A stretch of DNA of 64,000 nt from Thioclava marina (GTDB lineage Bacteria > Pseudomonadota > Alphaproteobacteria > Rhodobacterales > Rhodobacteraceae). The stretch's first letter is position 1. Each line of letters begins with the position of its first letter. The DNA lies in NCBI RefSeq assembly GCF_002020135.1, contig NZ_MPZS01000001.1:1302001-1366000 (forward strand), written 5' to 3'. The position numbers and the translations under genes are program-made. This document shows positions 62,099 to 64,000 of this stretch, piece after piece. The notes under the pieces were generated by a model. The model ran no database searches and was not told the DNA's origin. It worked only from the letters and a program-made list of their open reading frames with translations.

Positions 62099-63813
62099 CA
62101 GCGCAGGAAGTTGTCGCGCATCAGCGACACGACCTCGTCCGCGCGCCCGTTGAGCACCGCCTTCACACCGAAAAGCGCGGTCGAGGCGACCTGGGAAGGT
62201 TCGATTTTCGGCGGCATGACCAACTCCATCCGGCTCACTTTCACATCGAGCAATGCCGGGCCGGGGGCGGCGAGCCATTCGGTCATCGCGGCCTCGAGAT
62301 CGTCGGCCGTCTCGACCCGCGCGCCCTGCATCCCGATCGCCCGCGCCATGGTGCCGAAATCGGGATTGTGCAACTCGGTGAAAGCGTCGAGCATTCCCTC
62401 GACGCGCTGCTCCATCTCGACGAAGCCGAGCGAGGCGTTGTTGAAGATCAGCAGCTTCACCGGGAGTTTTCCCTGCACCAGCGTCAGCAGATCGCCCATC
62501 AGCATCGTCATGCCACCATCACCGCACATCGCAATCACCTGGCGGTCGGGATAGGCTTTCTGAATGCCAAGCGCCTGCGGATAGGCATTGGCCATCGTGC
62601 CGTGCAAGAGGCTTGTGAGAAAGCGGCGCTCGCCATTGGCCGAAAGGTGGCGCAGCAACCAGACCATGGGCGAGCCGCCGTCAGCGGTGAAGATCGCGTC
62701 TTTTGCCGCGAGCCGGTCCAGCGTCTCGGTCAGATGCTGCGGGTGGATCAGGCTTGGATCGGGTTCCTCGGCGCTTTCCAGATAGCCCTTGAGATCTTCG
62801 GCATAGGATTTGAGCGCGCGGTTAAGATGCCTGCCATGCTCGCGCGGCGTCAGGCGCGGCAAGAGTGCGTCAATCGTGTCGCCGACATCGCCCACAAGCC
62901 CCAGATTGACCGGCGCGCGGCGGCCGAGGCGGGTGGGGTCGATATCGACCTGCACGATCCGGGCCTTGCCGGGATAGAACTGGGTATAGGCGAAATCGGA
63001 GCCGAGGCAGAGCAACAGATCGCAATCGCCGACCGCTTGCATCCCGGCGCGATTGCCGAGGATTCCGGTCATGCCGACATTATTCGGCATGTCGGGTTCG
63101 ATGAATTCCTTGGCGCGCGTGGTATGGGCGACGGGGGCCGCGAGACGCTCCGAGAGAGCGCGGATCTGCGCCGCCGCGCCCCTCGCGCCGATACCTGCAT
63201 AGATCGTGATACGCTCGGCCGCCTCGATCATTGCGGCAAGCGCGTCGATCTCGGCCTCGGAGGGGCGGATCACCGGATCAGGGCGATGGACATCCCAAGG
63301 CAGATCGTCCGAAGCAGTCTCGCGGAACATGTCCCCATTCACGACCACCACCGCCACGCCATGACGGGTCAGCGCCGCCTGCGCGGCCTGGGCCACGATC
63401 CGGCGGGCCTGATCGGGATGCGAGATCTTCTCGCAGAACACCGAGGTTTGCTCATAGATCTTCTTCTGATCGACCTCTTGCGGGAAACCCAGACCCTCCT
63501 CGGCCCGCGCGATATTCGACGCGATCAGCACGACAGGCGCACCGTTGCGATGGCTCTCGAAGATGCCGTTGACGAAATGGAGACTTCCCGGCCCGGTCGT
63601 GCCCGCGCAGACCGACAATTCGCCCGTCATGTAGCTTTCCCCGCCCGCGGCGAGCGCGCCCACCTCTTCGTGGCGCACATGAACCCAGTCGAGATCGGAG
63701 CGGCGCACCGCATCGGTGAAATGGTTGATCGTGTCGCCCACGATGCCATAGACCCGCCGCGCGCCCGCGGCGACCAGCGTGTCTGCGATGATGTCGGAAA
63801 CGGTCTTGCTCAT
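62098..63813 (-). CDS. poxB: Pyruvate dehydrogenase (quinone) / pyruvate oxidase
   Basis: This 571-aa thiamin-diphosphate enzyme decarboxylates pyruvate to acetate and passes electrons to ubiquinone via FAD. The N-terminal pyrimidine-binding domain has RVYGIVGDTINHFTDAV and the Glu of VHVRHEEVGALAAGGES. The central FAD domain has GILGNRAGMQAVGDCDLLLCLGSD, and the diphosphate site reads MCGDGGMTMLMGDLLTLVQ...LLIFNN. A C-terminal membrane-binding helix like that of E. coli PoxB is not obvious in the last 25 residues. Upstream, the stop of the partial gene lies one base before the ATG, so poxB is the distal gene of an operon. Confidence 0.9.
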   Translation of the reverse strand: MSKTVSDIIADTLVAAGARRVYGIVGDTINHFTDAVRRSDLDWVHVRHEEVGALAAGGESYMTGELSVCAGTTGPGSLHFVNGIFESHRNGAPVVLIASNIARAEEGLGFPQEVDQKKIYEQTSVFCEKISHPDQARRIVAQAAQAALTRHGVAVVVVNGDMFRETASDDLPWDVHRPDPVIRPSEAEIDALAAMIEAAERITIYAGIGARGAAAQIRALSERLAAPVAHTTRAKEFIEPDMPNNVGMTGILGNRAGMQAVGDCDLLLCLGSDFAYTQFYPGKARIVQVDIDPTRLGRRAPVNLGLVGDVGDTIDALLPRLTPREHGRHLNRALKSYAEDLKGYLESAEEPDPSLIHPQHLTETLDRLAAKDAIFTADGGSPMVWLLRHLSANGERRFLTSLLHGTMANAYPQALGIQKAYPDRQVIAMCGDGGMTMLMGDLLTLVQGKLPVKLLIFNNASLGFVEMEQRVEGMLDAFTELHNPDFGTMARAIGMQGARVETADDLEAAMTEWLAAPGPALLDVKVSRMELVMPPKIEPSQVASTALFGVKAVLNGRADEVVSLMRDNFLR

Positions 63814-63814
63814 G

Positions 63815-64000
63815 TCAGGCCTCTTTCAAATGCGAATTGTGGTGAAGGCTGGTGCGTGCACGTCCCAGATCAGTGCGCGGCTTGAAACTGTCGGGATCGG
63901 CCGCCGCCCACCAATCGGCGTAATCGGTGCTGCCGGGATCATCGTTGAGGACGCCCTCGGGCAGGAAGGGATAGACCTTGTCGATGGTGCGCGCCTGCGT
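63815..64000 (-). CDS. Unidentified protein upstream of poxB (5' end outside window)
   Basis: The last 61 codons of a minus-strand gene are present, reading from TQARTIDKVYPFLPEGVL to a TGA at 63815-63817, with high-GC codon use like its neighbours. The fragment is Asp-, Trp- and His-rich (DYADWWAAADPDSF, TSLHHNSHL). Its stop is one base from the poxB start (TGACATG), so the genes are co-transcribed and probably translationally coupled. I do not recognise the family from this fragment. Confidence 0.7.
   Translation of the reverse strand, partial: TQARTIDKVYPFLPEGVLNDDPGSTDYADWWAAADPDSFKPRTDLGRARTSLHHNSHLKEA

Noticed and set aside
61897-63885. Plus-strand open frame of 662 codons opposite poxB
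   Set aside because: It is antisense to a convincing poxB and crosses the dispersed repeat and a terminator hairpin.
1-64000. CRISPR arrays, IS elements, prophage genes, rRNA
   Set aside because: I looked for regularly spaced direct repeats, transposase or integrase motifs, phage structural genes and rRNA-like sequence and found none.

Overview
This is a 64 kb stretch of a GC-rich alphaproteobacterial chromosome, most likely Rhodobacteraceae (Paracoccus/Rhodobacter/Thioclava type). The signs are a MipZ division ATPase, a stand-alone ctaD, a cytochrome c550/c2, a cytochrome c' plus b-type cytochrome pair, the EttA, TtcA and YidC housekeeping set, a full CtrA box (TTAA-N7-TTAAC) and a strong bias to G/C in third codon positions. 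Species-level assignment is not possible from this window. I see no prophage, IS element, CRISPR array or rRNA operon. Apart from a few AT-richer islands, it is core genome.

Layout. 1-2.0 kb: three tandem minus-strand genes for small secreted paralogues built from a GKxQ(I/L)AA repeat unit. 2.2-5.7 kb: ettA, an AT-rich HEPN-like gene behind a perfect 12-bp inverted repeat, mipZ and a 50-aa conserved-looking gene. 6.0-7.6 kb: tRNA-Arg(ACG) and an orphan histidine kinase. 7.8-15.0 kb: a plus-strand run rpmH-rnpA-yidD-ttcA, a degenerate GGDEF/EAL protein, then yidC-MOSC-engB. 15.1-18.3 kb: argD-argF and a ZIP transporter on the minus strand. 18.4-24.6 kb: an lldD-like oxidase, rplY, pth, a glyoxalase, thyX (with a perfect DnaA box upstream), a sugar transferase and a DUF1810 gene. 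24.5-29.6 kb: a polyamine-type ABC operon (ATPase, binding protein, DUF2314 protein, two permeases). 29.7-34.1 kb: an RTX/Hint protein, tRNA-Leu(GAG) and a peptidoglycan-binding-domain protein. 34.2-40.8 kb: lipB, cytochrome c550, ctaD, DUF2244, small genes, a YqeY-like gene and carA.

40.8-51.7 kb: a CtrA-boxed MshEN-glycosyltransferase fusion, a GntR regulator, a HAD phosphatase, two small membrane proteins, a UbiH-type monooxygenase, a MATE pump, cytochrome b561/cytochrome c', a methyltransferase, ppk2 and a GST. 51.7-58.5 kb: a one-domain DMT transporter with TetR-type operators, parE, a second HEPN-like gene, a GGCT protein and the pdeM/DEXH-helicase pair, here without its usual ligase and exonuclease. 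58.7-64 kb: ilvD, a fructosamine-kinase-like protein, a gene-poor stretch with a terminator-like hairpin, poxB and a partial gene.

The functions fit an aerobic heterotroph: translation and membrane insertion (rpmH, rnpA, yidD, yidC, ettA, pth, rplY), respiration (ctaD, c550, c', b561, poxB, lldD, ubiH), amino-acid and pyrimidine synthesis (argD, argF, carA, ilvD, thyX), polyamine uptake and cell-cycle control (mipZ, parE, CtrA and DnaA sites). The observations I consider most worth following are the tandem secreted repeat family, the two separate R-x4-H (HEPN-like) genes, a three-copy 3'-UTR element beginning AAATATC(C)-CGGGG, and the CtrA-boxed fusion glycosyltransferase.
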